Shown here: one piece after another, positions 18,408 through 27,616 of the stretch
Numbering within the stretch: position 1 is the stretch's first letter
How the letters are laid out: each line of letters begins with the position of its first letter
Assembly (NCBI GenBank): GCA_028875055.1
Contig: JAPPGG010000014.1
Coordinates: forward strand, 196,722 to 260,721
Length of the DNA: 64,000 nt
Reading direction: 5' to 3'
Source: Chloroflexota bacterium
Lineage (GTDB): Bacteria; Chloroflexota; Dehalococcoidia; Lucifugimonadales; UBA3495
The notes under the pieces: model-generated
The model's input: only the letters and a program-made list of their open reading frames with translations
Told to the model about the DNA's origin: nothing
The model's database searches: none
Position numbers and translations under genes: made by a program

Positions 18408-21050
18408 CTATTGCTCGCCTTCCCTGGCCCGCTCCTGCAGCTCGTACAGCTTGTTTATTGCCTCCAGCGGCGTCAGGTTGGCCACGTCCAGGCCAAGAAC
18501 CGCGTCCTTCAGCGGCTGTTCCGGCTGAAACAATGGCATCTGAATTGCCGCCTCGGACTTTCTCCTCGGGCTGGCAGTATGGCGGCCATTGCCCGCTTGC
18601 TCCAGGTCCTCCAACACCTCCCAGGCCCGGCTGACCACCGACCGCGGTAACCCGGCAAGCTGGGCCACGTGAACTCCGTAGCTCCGGTCGGCCCCTCCGG
18701 GCACGATCCGGTGCAGGAAAACCACCCTTCCCTCTTCCTCAGTCACCGCCACGCTGAAATTGCGCACCCCCGGCAGCGTCTTGGCCAGCTCCGTAAGCTC
18801 ATGGTAGTGGGTGGCGAACAGGGACTTGCAGCCCAGTCTCGGGTCGTTGTGCAGATACTCGATCACCGAACGGGCAATGGAAAGCCCGTCGTAAGTGCTG
18901 GTGCCCCGGCCTATTTCGTCCAGGACCACCAGGGAACGGGGTGTTGCCTGATTCAATATGGCCGCGGTTTCTACCATTTCGACCATGAAGGTTGACTGGC
19001 CGGTGGCAAGGTCGTCCTGCAGGCCTACCCGCGTAAAAATCCGGTCCACCAGGCCAATGGTAGCTTCGTCCGCCGGCACGAAACTTCCAACCTGGGCCAT
19101 CAGCACGATTATGGCGGCCTGCCTGATGAAAGTGGACTTCCCCGCCATATTGGGTCCCGTCAAAACTACTACCCTGGCATCGTTGTTGGACAACTCCACG
19201 TCGTTTGGCACAAAACTCCCGGTTCCCAGGTGCCGCTCGACCACCGGGTGCCGACCGTTCTTGACGGAAATGGACTGCCCCTCGTCAATCCGGGGGCGAA
19301 CGTAGCGGTGCTGCGCCGCCACCTCAGCCAGCGAGGCGAAAACATCAACCGCCGCAATGGCGGACGCCAGCCGGCCAATCGCCTCCGCGTGCCCGCCTAT
19401 CTGGGCGCATACCTGCCGGTACAGGCTCCTCTCCAGTTCACCCAGGCGTTCCCGGGCGTTGAGCACCAGAGATTCATACTCTTTCAACTCTGGGACTATA
19501 TACCGCTCTCCATTGGTCAGCGTTTGACGCCGTATATAGTCATCCGGCACCTGCCCCAGGTTCGATTTGCTGACCTCCAGGTAGTACCCAAAAACCTGGT
19601 TGTAGCCAACCCGCAAATTGCGGATTCCGGTGCGGTCTCGTTCCCTCTCCTCCAGGCCGGCAATGAATGACCGGGCGTTGGTCGAAGCCTCCTTCAGCTC
19701 ATCCAGTTCAGTGGAAAACCCTTCCCTGATGACGCCTCCATCTCCCACGCCGCCCGATGGCTCCGGATTTATGGCCTCATCGATCAGGTTACCCAATTCA
19801 GGTATCGAGACAATCTGCCGGCACAGCCATCCTATCCTGCCTGTCTCATCGTTACTCAGGGCCTCCCGCAGAGCATCTCCGGCCGCGATACCGGCTCTGA
19901 GCGCCACCAGATCCCGGGGGGCGGCCGTTTCCGTCTGCACCCGTCCCAGAATCCGTTCCAGGTCCGATAGGCCCGAAAGAGTTTCCCTGGTTCGTGCCCG
20001 CTGCAATCCTCCGTCCACGAAGCACTCCACCGCATCCAGCCGCTGCTGCAGGGCAGCCAGATCCAGCAAGGGTTGACCGACCCACCGGCGCAGCAGGCGT
20101 CCGCCCATGGGCGTGCGGGTCTGGTCCAGGGCCGCGAAAAGGGAAAGGCTGCGATTCTCCCACCGCCCCGCCTGGAACAATTCCAGGTTGCGGCGAGTCT
20201 GTTCGTCCAGGGTCATGAAGCTTTCGGAGGAATAAACGGACAGGGCGGCCAGCCGGGGCGCCACTGCCTTGTGAGTCTGGGAAAGGTAGTCCACAATGGC
20301 GCCGGCGGCCCTTGTGGCCAGCATAAGGTGTTCGCACCCGAAGGATTCCAGGGTCTGGATCTCAAAGTGGTCCAGCAGGGCCCCTTTCGCCAGGTCGTGG
20401 TCAAATGCTGCCGGATTGACCTGGGTAATGGGAAGTCCATCCCCGGGTTCCTGCTGGGCCACCCCAGTCAGCCTCGGCCTGGCATCCTCCGGGATCCATC
20501 GGGGGAGTTCTTCGCCCGCCGGTATCAGGATCTCCGCCGGAGCAATCCGGGCCAGTTCCGGAGCAAGACCGCTCCGGCCAATTTCTGTGGCGGCAAACTC
20601 CCCCGTGGTTATGTCAACGTAGGCCAGCCCTGTCCGATCCCCATCTTCGACAACTGCCGCCAGGTAATTGTTGGCATCCTGTTCCAGCAGGGCCGACTCG
20701 AACACTGTTCCCGGCGTAACCACCCTCACCACATCCCGCTCGACCAGCCCCCGCGACTTGGCGGGGTCGGTAAGCTGCTCGCAAATGGCAACTTTGTGGC
20801 CCTTCTTGATGAGCCGCGCCAGGTAGTTCTCCAGGGAATGAGCGGGGACTCCGGCCATGGGAACCCTGATGTTGCGTCCCAGGGTACGGGAGGTGAGGGT
20901 TATCTCCAGTGCCCGCGACGCCACCTCGGCGTCCTCGTCAAAGGTCTCGTAAAAGTCCCCCATACGAAAGAGGACAATGGCGTCCGGGTGGGCGCTCTTG
21001 ACCTTCAAGTATTGGCGGCGGACCGGAGTAAGTGTGGTTCCAGAAGCCAA
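18408..21050 (-). CDS. mutS: DNA mismatch repair protein MutS
   Basis: TPVRRQYLKVKSAHPDAIVLFRMGDFYETF; TGPNMAGKSTFIRQAA; LDEIGRGTSTYDGLSIA; FATHYHELTEL. Confidence 0.97.
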   Translation of the reverse strand: MASGTTLTPVRRQYLKVKSAHPDAIVLFRMGDFYETFDEDAEVASRALEITLTSRTLGRNIRVPMAGVPAHSLENYLARLIKKGHKVAICEQLTDPAKSRGLVERDVVRVVTPGTVFESALLEQDANNYLAAVVEDGDRTGLAYVDITTGEFAATEIGRSGLAPELARIAPAEILIPAGEELPRWIPEDARPRLTGVAQQEPGDGLPITQVNPAAFDHDLAKGALLDHFEIQTLESFGCEHLMLATRAAGAIVDYLSQTHKAVAPRLAALSVYSSESFMTLDEQTRRNLELFQAGRWENRSLSLFAALDQTRTPMGGRLLRRWVGQPLLDLAALQQRLDAVECFVDGGLQRARTRETLSGLSDLERILGRVQTETAAPRDLVALRAGIAAGDALREALSNDETGRIGWLCRQIVSIPELGNLIDEAINPEPSGGVGDGGVIREGFSTELDELKEASTNARSFIAGLEERERDRTGIRNLRVGYNQVFGYYLEVSKSNLGQVPDDYIRRQTLTNGERYIVPELKEYESLVLNARERLGELERSLYRQVCAQIGGHAEAIGRLASAIAAVDVFASLAEVAAQHRYVRPRIDEGQSISVKNGRHPVVERHLGTGSFVPNDVELSNNDARVVVLTGPNMAGKSTFIRQAAIIVLMAQVGSFVPADEATIGLVDRIFTRVGLQDDLATGQSTFMVEMVETAAILNQATPRSLVVLDEIGRGTSTYDGLSIARSVIEYLHNDPRLGCKSLFATHYHELTELAKTLPGVRNFSVAVTEEEGRVVFLHRIVPGGADRSYGVHVAQLAGLPRSVVSRAWEVLEDLEQAGNGRHTASPRRKSEAAIQMPLFQPEQPLKDAVLGLDVANLTPLEAINKLYELQERAREGEQ

Positions 21051-21154
21051 ACCGGATTCATCCTCGGAAGCGGCAGGGTCACTATCATTCTACTGCAAGG
21101 GATACCATTCAACAAAAGGATGCCATCTCCGCCTTAATCAGCCAAGAAAGAAGG

Positions 21155-21179
21155 AAGGGCAGCCGCGATGGCCGCCCTT
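21155..21179 (-). terminator. Stem-loop followed by a pyrimidine-rich tract downstream of the ferredoxin reductase gene
   Basis: Minus: AAGGGCGGCCATCGCGGCTGCCCTT then CCTTCTTTCTT. Confidence 0.5.
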
Positions 21180-21221
21180 ACCACATTGCCTGGAGTATCC
21201 CGGTGTCGAAGCCGGTGGTGG

Positions 21222-22001
21222 CTACTCCTTCCAGAATCGTTCCTCCCTGAACTCCCAGCCCAGGGGAGTAACCTGTTCCTTAACATCTGCGATCATACCG
21301 GGGTGGCCGCAGGTATAAACCATGGTATCGTCCAGAGGCAGGTTAAACTCGGCCAGGTACTTCTGTACCAGGGTATTGACCCGGCCCCGTTCGCCGTCCC
21401 ACTGGGCGTTCCGCTCGTCCTCCGGCCGGCTGACCGTGCCCACATATTTCACGCATTCCGGATGGTCTGCCGCCAGCTGCCTCAGTTCTTCGTCGTAGGT
21501 GAGTTCATCCTGGTAGCTGGCTCCAAACAGCACATAAAAGAAGTGACCCTCGCCACCCTGATGCAGATATTCCCGGATGATGCTCAGATAGGGCCCCACC
21601 CCGGTCACTGTCGCAACCATCAGGTGGTGATGAACTTTCTCATTCAGGACAAAGATGCCCTTGGGCCTGGGACGGATAGACATGGAATCCCCGATGTTGA
21701 GCTTCCACATCCTGGGCGTCAGCTCCCCATCAGGGACCAGTTCTACGAAAATCTCCAGCAATGGCTCATAGGGAGCGGACACAATGGAATAAGCCCTTTC
21801 CACGCCCTCAGCGCCCAGGGTGCAGTATTGGCCGGGCTTGAAGTTAAACTGCCCGTCTTCAGGCTCCAGCTTGATTATCATCAACTCTTCGGAGATGTCC
21901 TGCCGGTCCACCAGCCTGGCCTGGGGCAAGCTGTCGGTCTTGTATTGGGGCTTGCTATACCCCGACTCGCTGGCAGTTATGCTCTTTTCCCCTGTGGTCA
22001 T
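21222..22001 (-). CDS. Ferredoxin/flavodoxin-NADP+ reductase-type FAD oxidoreductase
   Basis: FKPGQYCTLGAEGVERAYSIVSAP; VATVTGVGPYLSIIREY; TMVYTCGHPGMIADVKEQV. Confidence 0.88.
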   Translation of the reverse strand: MTTGEKSITASESGYSKPQYKTDSLPQARLVDRQDISEELMIIKLEPEDGQFNFKPGQYCTLGAEGVERAYSIVSAPYEPLLEIFVELVPDGELTPRMWKLNIGDSMSIRPRPKGIFVLNEKVHHHLMVATVTGVGPYLSIIREYLHQGGEGHFFYVLFGASYQDELTYDEELRQLAADHPECVKYVGTVSRPEDERNAQWDGERGRVNTLVQKYLAEFNLPLDDTMVYTCGHPGMIADVKEQVTPLGWEFREERFWKE

Positions 22002-22109
22002 TCCTTCACCTCTATAAACTGCATCCACCAATCTAAACCGGAAAATTCTCCTCGGAGTATTGAAGGGACCCGTACCAGACTAAAGTCCCGGCATTATGGT
22101 AAACAATTA

Positions 22110-24950
22110 CTAAGTGCCAATGTCCTTCACTATTCTTGCGGGAACTACGTCCAATCCCGGCGTTCTGGCCATTGGATTGGGATCGTCGGAGCCCTCAAGT
22201 TCCACGGCCAGTTGTCCGAAAAGCCCGGTAACGCCAATTACACCCGTCGGCAAGGTAGCGTTAAAGCGCACTTCGCCGGCAATTTCCGCCTGGGCGCTCT
22301 CAATCCGTACCAGGTCGCCCTCAGCAACCGACCATCTTGCCCCTTCGCTTTCATTCAGTTCTATCAATTCCGTTCGGGCAATCGAATTTCGCTTCGACCC
22401 GGCATCCAGTTCGACGCTGCTGTCCCGGTCTCGCTGCAATAGCACCCGTCCCGGAGCCAGCCAGGCGGGATAGTCGGGCGCTGGAACGGCCTCTGCCGCG
22501 CGGAACTCCGGCGCCACCAGGTTGGCCCTTCCCATCGGAAATTCCTGGCTGTATAGGGTCGCGGTACCCTTCTTCTGCCCTTCCAATACGGGCCACTGGA
22601 TTCCCCGGCTAGTCCGCCCGGCATATAGCATCTGGGTAGGCTTGGGACTGTCCAACCCCGATGTGAACACCAGGGAGGATGCACCTTCCAGGGCAGCATG
22701 GGACACCCCGGCATACACCGGCGCCACCCGGGCTATTTCCTCCATAACTTCCGCAGCCGAGGAGTGATCAAATCCCGGTACGCCAAGCCTTTTCGCCAGC
22801 TGGCCCAGTACCCACAGTTCCGACCTTGCTTCACCATTGCCTGGCTGGAATGCCGGCTCTATACGTTGTATGCGGCGTTCCAGGTTGGTAACTGATCCGG
22901 TCTTCTCGGCCAGGGTAACCCGAGGTAGGACCACATCGGCCCGCCCGGCTGCCTCCGACAGGAACGTGTCCATCACCACGAGAAAATCCAGACTATCCAG
23001 GGCGTCCAGGCAATTGCCCAGGCGTCCATTGGTCAGGTTGGGGCTGTCTCCAACCAGCGCCATGGCCTTGATACGACCGTCAGCCGCTCCCTCCAGGCAC
23101 TCGGCCGGCGCCAGGCCCCGACCAGTCGGCAAACTGCACTGCAGAATTTCTTCCAGCTCGCTCCTTGCCCGTTCGTTTCGGGCGGTGCCGCGGCCGGGCA
23201 GCCGGTTGGCAATACAGCCAACGTCCCACGCCCCCTGCTCGTTGGCCCCCTGCCGGACCGGATAGAGACCGGCGCCCGGCTCCCCTACGTTGCCCGTCAA
23301 CAGGGCCAGGTCAACCAGCGCGCTGGCGCAGTCCCGCTGCAGTTCTACCGGTATGTTGTCCAGGGCAAAACAGACGGCAGACTTCTCGGCTTCACCAAAG
23401 AGCCGCGCTGCTTCAGCCATCATCTCCCGTGTTACCTGAGTGGCCGCCGCAATCTCGTCCAGGTCCAGGCTATTCAGATAATAGACCAGGGTGGTCGGGT
23501 CTTCGCAGTGCTCTTCAACCCAGTCCTTCTTGTCCAGTCCCTGGTCCATAGTCTCCCTGAGAATTCCACCCAGCAGCAGGAGCTCCGTTCCAGGAACAGG
23601 CCTCAGCCACAGGCTGGCGTGCCTGGTCAGTTCGACCTCCCGCACGTCTATAACCACCAGCGATGCCCCTTCCCTTACTGCCCTCTTGATGGGCAAGGCC
23701 AGCACATTGTTGTCTTCGGTAACGTTCGTATTGAAGGTCAGGATGCAGTTGGAATGCTCCAGGTCCCAGATGGAGTTCGTGGCCGCGCCGTAGCCCATCC
23801 CCCGTTCCAGGGCCAGGGTCTGCTCCGGCTGCAGGTTCGAAGTGACGTCCACGTTATTGGAAGCCATCGCGACCCGAGCGAACTTCTGTGCCAGGTAAAG
23901 TTCCTCGTTGGTGCCGTCAGGAGCAGCCAGCAGCGCAAAAGACTCGCCTTTGTAGTCCGCCAGCCGGGAAGCCACATAGTCCAGCACCTCGTCCCAGGCG
24001 GCTTCGCTCAGTTCACCGTCCCTGCGAATCAGGGGACGGTCCAGGCGGTCCTTCCGACTGATGAACTCCATCCCGAACTTGCCCTTGAAACAGGCCTGTC
24101 CCCGGTTGGCGGGCGCATTGAATTCGGGCACTACCCGAATCGGCTCTCCCGCGCCGTTCAGCTCCAGGTTAAGCTGGCACCCCACCGGACAATGGGGACA
24201 TACGGTGCTCTCGATCTTCCGGGGTTTTTCCCATTTGTGGTCCCGTTCCACCAGGGCACCCACCGGGCAGACGTCAATGCAGGCGCCACAGAACTCGCAG
24301 CCGGACTCCAGCAGCGAAGAACCGAAGGAAGTGCCCACCAGCGCCTTGCCCGAACGTTCCGTAAAGCAGATGGCGTCATCGACCCGAATTTCTTCGCAGG
24401 CGCGAACGCACCGGCCGCAGGCAATGCACAGGTTGTAATCCCGGTCGTAAAAGGGGTCCGCAACTTCCAGGGGAATCTGCTTGTACTTGTAATTCAGGGG
24501 AGATTCCAGCTCCATCCCCAGGTATCGGACCGTATCCTTGAACTCACAGCGCTCATTTTTGGGACAGGTGACGCAGCGGTCGTTAACCGAGACATGCCGC
24601 AGGCAAACGTCGGTGGGACCGCAGATGTCGACTCGGTGGCAGGTAAGGCAGCCATTAGGGTGTTCAGCGATAAGCATCTGCATCACGCTGCGGCGCAGTT
24701 CGTTCACGTCCTGCGACTCGCTGCTGATGCGCATGCCGTCTGCCACGGGCAGGGTGCAGGCGGCGGGGTAGCCCCTGCCCCCCTCGACTGAGACGACGCA
24801 CATGCGGCAGGCGGCAAAGGGCTTCATGCCCGGGTGGTAGCACAGATAGGGCAGGTATATGCCGGCGTCAATGGCCGCTTCCAGCACCATTTTGCCCGGT
24901 TGCGTCTTGATCTCTACGCCGTCAATGGAAATTGTTATGTCATCAGGCAT
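22110..24950 (-). CDS. NuoG-like / molybdopterin-oxidoreductase-fold Fe-S subunit
   Basis: N-terminal 2Fe-2S motif YLPYLCYHPGMKPFAACRMC, CIACGRCVRACEE, CEFCGACIDVCPVGA, CPHCPVGCQL; no Cys/Sec at the FDH active-site position (NNVDVTSNLQPEQ). Confidence 0.85.
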   Translation of the reverse strand: MPDDITISIDGVEIKTQPGKMVLEAAIDAGIYLPYLCYHPGMKPFAACRMCVVSVEGGRGYPAACTLPVADGMRISSESQDVNELRRSVMQMLIAEHPNGCLTCHRVDICGPTDVCLRHVSVNDRCVTCPKNERCEFKDTVRYLGMELESPLNYKYKQIPLEVADPFYDRDYNLCIACGRCVRACEEIRVDDAICFTERSGKALVGTSFGSSLLESGCEFCGACIDVCPVGALVERDHKWEKPRKIESTVCPHCPVGCQLNLELNGAGEPIRVVPEFNAPANRGQACFKGKFGMEFISRKDRLDRPLIRRDGELSEAAWDEVLDYVASRLADYKGESFALLAAPDGTNEELYLAQKFARVAMASNNVDVTSNLQPEQTLALERGMGYGAATNSIWDLEHSNCILTFNTNVTEDNNVLALPIKRAVREGASLVVIDVREVELTRHASLWLRPVPGTELLLLGGILRETMDQGLDKKDWVEEHCEDPTTLVYYLNSLDLDEIAAATQVTREMMAEAARLFGEAEKSAVCFALDNIPVELQRDCASALVDLALLTGNVGEPGAGLYPVRQGANEQGAWDVGCIANRLPGRGTARNERARSELEEILQCSLPTGRGLAPAECLEGAADGRIKAMALVGDSPNLTNGRLGNCLDALDSLDFLVVMDTFLSEAAGRADVVLPRVTLAEKTGSVTNLERRIQRIEPAFQPGNGEARSELWVLGQLAKRLGVPGFDHSSAAEVMEEIARVAPVYAGVSHAALEGASSLVFTSGLDSPKPTQMLYAGRTSRGIQWPVLEGQKKGTATLYSQEFPMGRANLVAPEFRAAEAVPAPDYPAWLAPGRVLLQRDRDSSVELDAGSKRNSIARTELIELNESEGARWSVAEGDLVRIESAQAEIAGEVRFNATLPTGVIGVTGLFGQLAVELEGSDDPNPMARTPGLDVVPARIVKDIGT

Positions 24951-24977
24951 TCGGTGATCTCCCGCCCCTGGCTCTTT

Positions 24978-26690
24978 CTACCGCCTGCTCAGCCGGGGCG
25001 AAAAGTGAGGTACCTGGCACCTGCCGGTGGGACAGCGCTTGTCCACGATGTGCGCCTCGAACTGTTCGGGAAAATAGCGCAGGGCGGATGCCACGGGGTT
25101 GAATCCAAGCTGGCCGTGCCCGCAAAGCGACCCCGCCTGCATGTTTTCGCCGATGTTTCTCATCAGGGCCAGGTCGTCCGGAGTTCCCTCCAGCCGGCAT
25201 ATCCGCTCCAGCACTTCCAGCATGTGACTCATGCCCATCCGGCAGGGAAAGCACTTTCCGCAGGACTCGTACTGGCAGAAGGCGATCAGGACCCGGGTCA
25301 GATCGACCACACAGGTATCCTCATCCGCCGCGATGATACCGCCGGATCCCAGAATCGCGCCGGCGGCCCGAAAAATGTCGAAGTCCAGCACCAGGTCGGT
25401 CGCCGCCGCGCTCAAGACTCCCCCCAGCGGCCCGCCCGTCTGGATAAAGCTCAGCTGCTTGCCCCCTGGAACCCCTCCCGCCACATCCTGGAGTACCTCG
25501 GTCAGGTTGATTCCCATGGGCAGTTCTACCATACCCGTGTAGTTCAGGGTGCCCGACAGGCAGAGAATCGCCGTGCCCGTGCTCTGTTCGTGACCGATTC
25601 CCGCGTACCACTCGCCGCCACGGGCGATGATCTCCGGTACATAAGCCATGGTCTTGACGTTGTTGATATTGGTAGGTTTCCCGAACACCCCAACCTGGGC
25701 GGGAAACGGCGGCCGATACCTGGGCATGGCCCTGCTGCCCTCAATGGCTTCCATCAGGGCGGTCTCCTCTCCAGAAACATAGGAGTCGCCCGTCAGCGCC
25801 ACTTCCAGGTCAAAGGTGAAGTCGGTACCCAGAATATCCTCGCCCAGCAGTCCCAGCTCATAGGCCTGGGCAACTGCCGCCCGGGCCCGGTCTATGGGGC
25901 CATCATGCCCGTGGCGAATGAATATGTACCCGTGATTGGCGCCGGTGGCGTATCCGGCCAGGATGATACCCTCGACTACCGTTCCCGGGTCGCTCTCCAG
26001 GATGCCCTTGTCGTTGAACGCTCCCGGGTCTCCTTCCTCGCAGTTGCACAGGATGTACTTGTCAGGAGCATTGGACCCGGCCAGGAATCGCCATTTGGTC
26101 CCGGCGGGAAAGGCCGCCCCGCCCCTGCCTCGCAGTCCGGAGGTATTCACCTCCTCCAGCGCCTCGGCCGGGGTCATCTCGGTTAAGGCCCGATTCAAGG
26201 CTTCGTAGCCTCCCCTGGCGATGTACTGGTAAATGTCCAGCGGGTCAATATGCCCGGCGTTGCGCAGCGCAATTCGCTGCTCCCTTACCTTCATGGGATG
26301 CTGCTGCAAATCGGGCAGGTCGTCCCCGATTTCATCCCCCAGGCAACCCACAACCATCTCGGCGACGGGTTGTCCCCGTCCGATGTGACTGGCAACGAGC
26401 TCAGGAACCTGGTCCAGCCCGACGTTGCCGTACACTACCCTGGCCCGCCCCGGCAGCAAAACGTCCACCATGGGTTCTGCGAAACAAAGCCCGAGGCATC
26501 CCACACGGCTTACCCGGGCTTTCAGGCCTTGCTTTTCCAGTTCCTGCTGGATAACGTCGGCCACCTGCTCCGCCCCGGCAGCCTGGCCGCAGAGGGCGGT
26601 ACCCACCCGTATCCAGGGAGTCTCGCCGGCGGCAAGGTCCTGCCACCGCTCTGCCGCCTGGTCGCGAATTTCCCAAAAGCTAGCGGCCAT
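24978..26690 (-). CDS. NuoF-like NADH-binding flavoprotein with N-terminal thioredoxin-like 2Fe-2S domain
   Basis: GLRGRGGAAFPAGTKWRF, CNCEEGDPGAFNDKGILESDPG, EETALMEAIEG, ESCGKCFPCRMG. Confidence 0.93.
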   Translation of the reverse strand: MAASFWEIRDQAAERWQDLAAGETPWIRVGTALCGQAAGAEQVADVIQQELEKQGLKARVSRVGCLGLCFAEPMVDVLLPGRARVVYGNVGLDQVPELVASHIGRGQPVAEMVVGCLGDEIGDDLPDLQQHPMKVREQRIALRNAGHIDPLDIYQYIARGGYEALNRALTEMTPAEALEEVNTSGLRGRGGAAFPAGTKWRFLAGSNAPDKYILCNCEEGDPGAFNDKGILESDPGTVVEGIILAGYATGANHGYIFIRHGHDGPIDRARAAVAQAYELGLLGEDILGTDFTFDLEVALTGDSYVSGEETALMEAIEGSRAMPRYRPPFPAQVGVFGKPTNINNVKTMAYVPEIIARGGEWYAGIGHEQSTGTAILCLSGTLNYTGMVELPMGINLTEVLQDVAGGVPGGKQLSFIQTGGPLGGVLSAAATDLVLDFDIFRAAGAILGSGGIIAADEDTCVVDLTRVLIAFCQYESCGKCFPCRMGMSHMLEVLERICRLEGTPDDLALMRNIGENMQAGSLCGHGQLGFNPVASALRYFPEQFEAHIVDKRCPTGRCQVPHFSPRLSRR

Positions 26691-26755
26691 TCCACCGCCT
26701 ATGGAGACGCCGGAAATCAGGTTTCGAAGCCAGTCCTGGGTTAAACACGACTCGC

Positions 26756-27259
26756 CTACTCCGCCCTTTCTTCCTGGGACTCCAGCACCTCGGACACCAG
26801 GGCGCTGCCCTTCTGGGGAGTCACGCGGCCCACGAGTTGATGGTCAACAGACATTACCGGCGCCAGCGCGCAAGCTCCCAGGCAGGTGTTGTACCGCACC
26901 GTCAGCCTGCCGTCCGGGGTGTCTCCTTCATCTTCCAGGCCTGCCGCCTCGAGAACCGCGGCAACAACCGGCATGGCCCCCACCAGGTGGCATGACGGAC
27001 CCCAGCAAATCTCAACCTTATGCTCGCAAGGGGGAACTGTGCGGAAATTGGGGTAAAAGGAAACCACCGCCCACACATCGTTGATGGTGGCCCGGTTGAA
27101 TGCGGCGACTTCTTCTACGGCTTCCCTGGGAATGTAGCCCAGCTCATCTTCCACTGCCAGGAGGGAAGAGAGAATAGTAACAGTGGTTTGAGGTTGACAG
27201 TGGACGGCCTTTTCGATTCGCTGCTTCAGCCCATCCATTTCCTGGGCTCCTTGGCCCAT
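26756..27259 (-). CDS. NuoE-like 2Fe-2S subunit
   Basis: ILSSLLAVEDELGYIPREAVEEVAAF, CWGPSCHLVGA, VRYNTCLGACALAPVM. Confidence 0.92.
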   Translation of the reverse strand: MGQGAQEMDGLKQRIEKAVHCQPQTTVTILSSLLAVEDELGYIPREAVEEVAAFNRATINDVWAVVSFYPNFRTVPPCEHKVEICWGPSCHLVGAMPVVAAVLEAAGLEDEGDTPDGRLTVRYNTCLGACALAPVMSVDHQLVGRVTPQKGSALVSEVLESQEERAE

Positions 27260-27563
27260 CCACCTCTGGAATGTGTTTGATCCGATGGAGGAAAACTTCG
27301 TGAATTCTGTAACAATCTACCTGCACATAATATCACAGCCACAAAAGCCGATTCAATGCAGTGCAATCGCGTCTTCAATGGAGGCTGATAATTTGGACAG
27401 TGATCATGTAGCCTAGAGCCAGGCCGAAGGGCTCGGAGCGCCGGTCAGTTGAGGCGCGATTGTCCTGGGATTCATTGACGCCCAAACCCGAACCACGCCA
27501 GGAGCAGCGTCGGACCGGGTCTCCGGAATCCACCTTCACTGCCTTCAACAAGCCAAAGGAAGA

Positions 27564-27584
27564 GGGGCGGAAAGTATCCGCCCC
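27564..27584 (-). terminator. Stem-loop downstream of the FrnE-like gene
   Basis: GGGGCGGA-AAGTA-TCCGCCCC; minus strand continues TCTTCCTTT. Confidence 0.45.
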
Positions 27585-27616
27585 CTTATAATCCCGGGCA
27601 TTCCGCTTCCAACACC

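Noticed and set aside
22110-24950. Formate dehydrogenase (possibly Sec-containing) reading of the large molybdopterin-fold protein
   Set aside because: Active-site region reads NNVDVTSNLQPEQTLALERG with neither Cys nor in-frame TGA; the NuoEF context supports NuoG-like
24834-26186. Long plus-strand ORFs (e.g. 450 aa here, 501 aa at 30641-32146, 427 aa at 23508-24791)
   Set aside because: They lie antisense to clearly conserved genes (nuoF-, otsA-, nuoG-like), have low-information composition and no family motifs; expected artefacts of GC-rich codon usage
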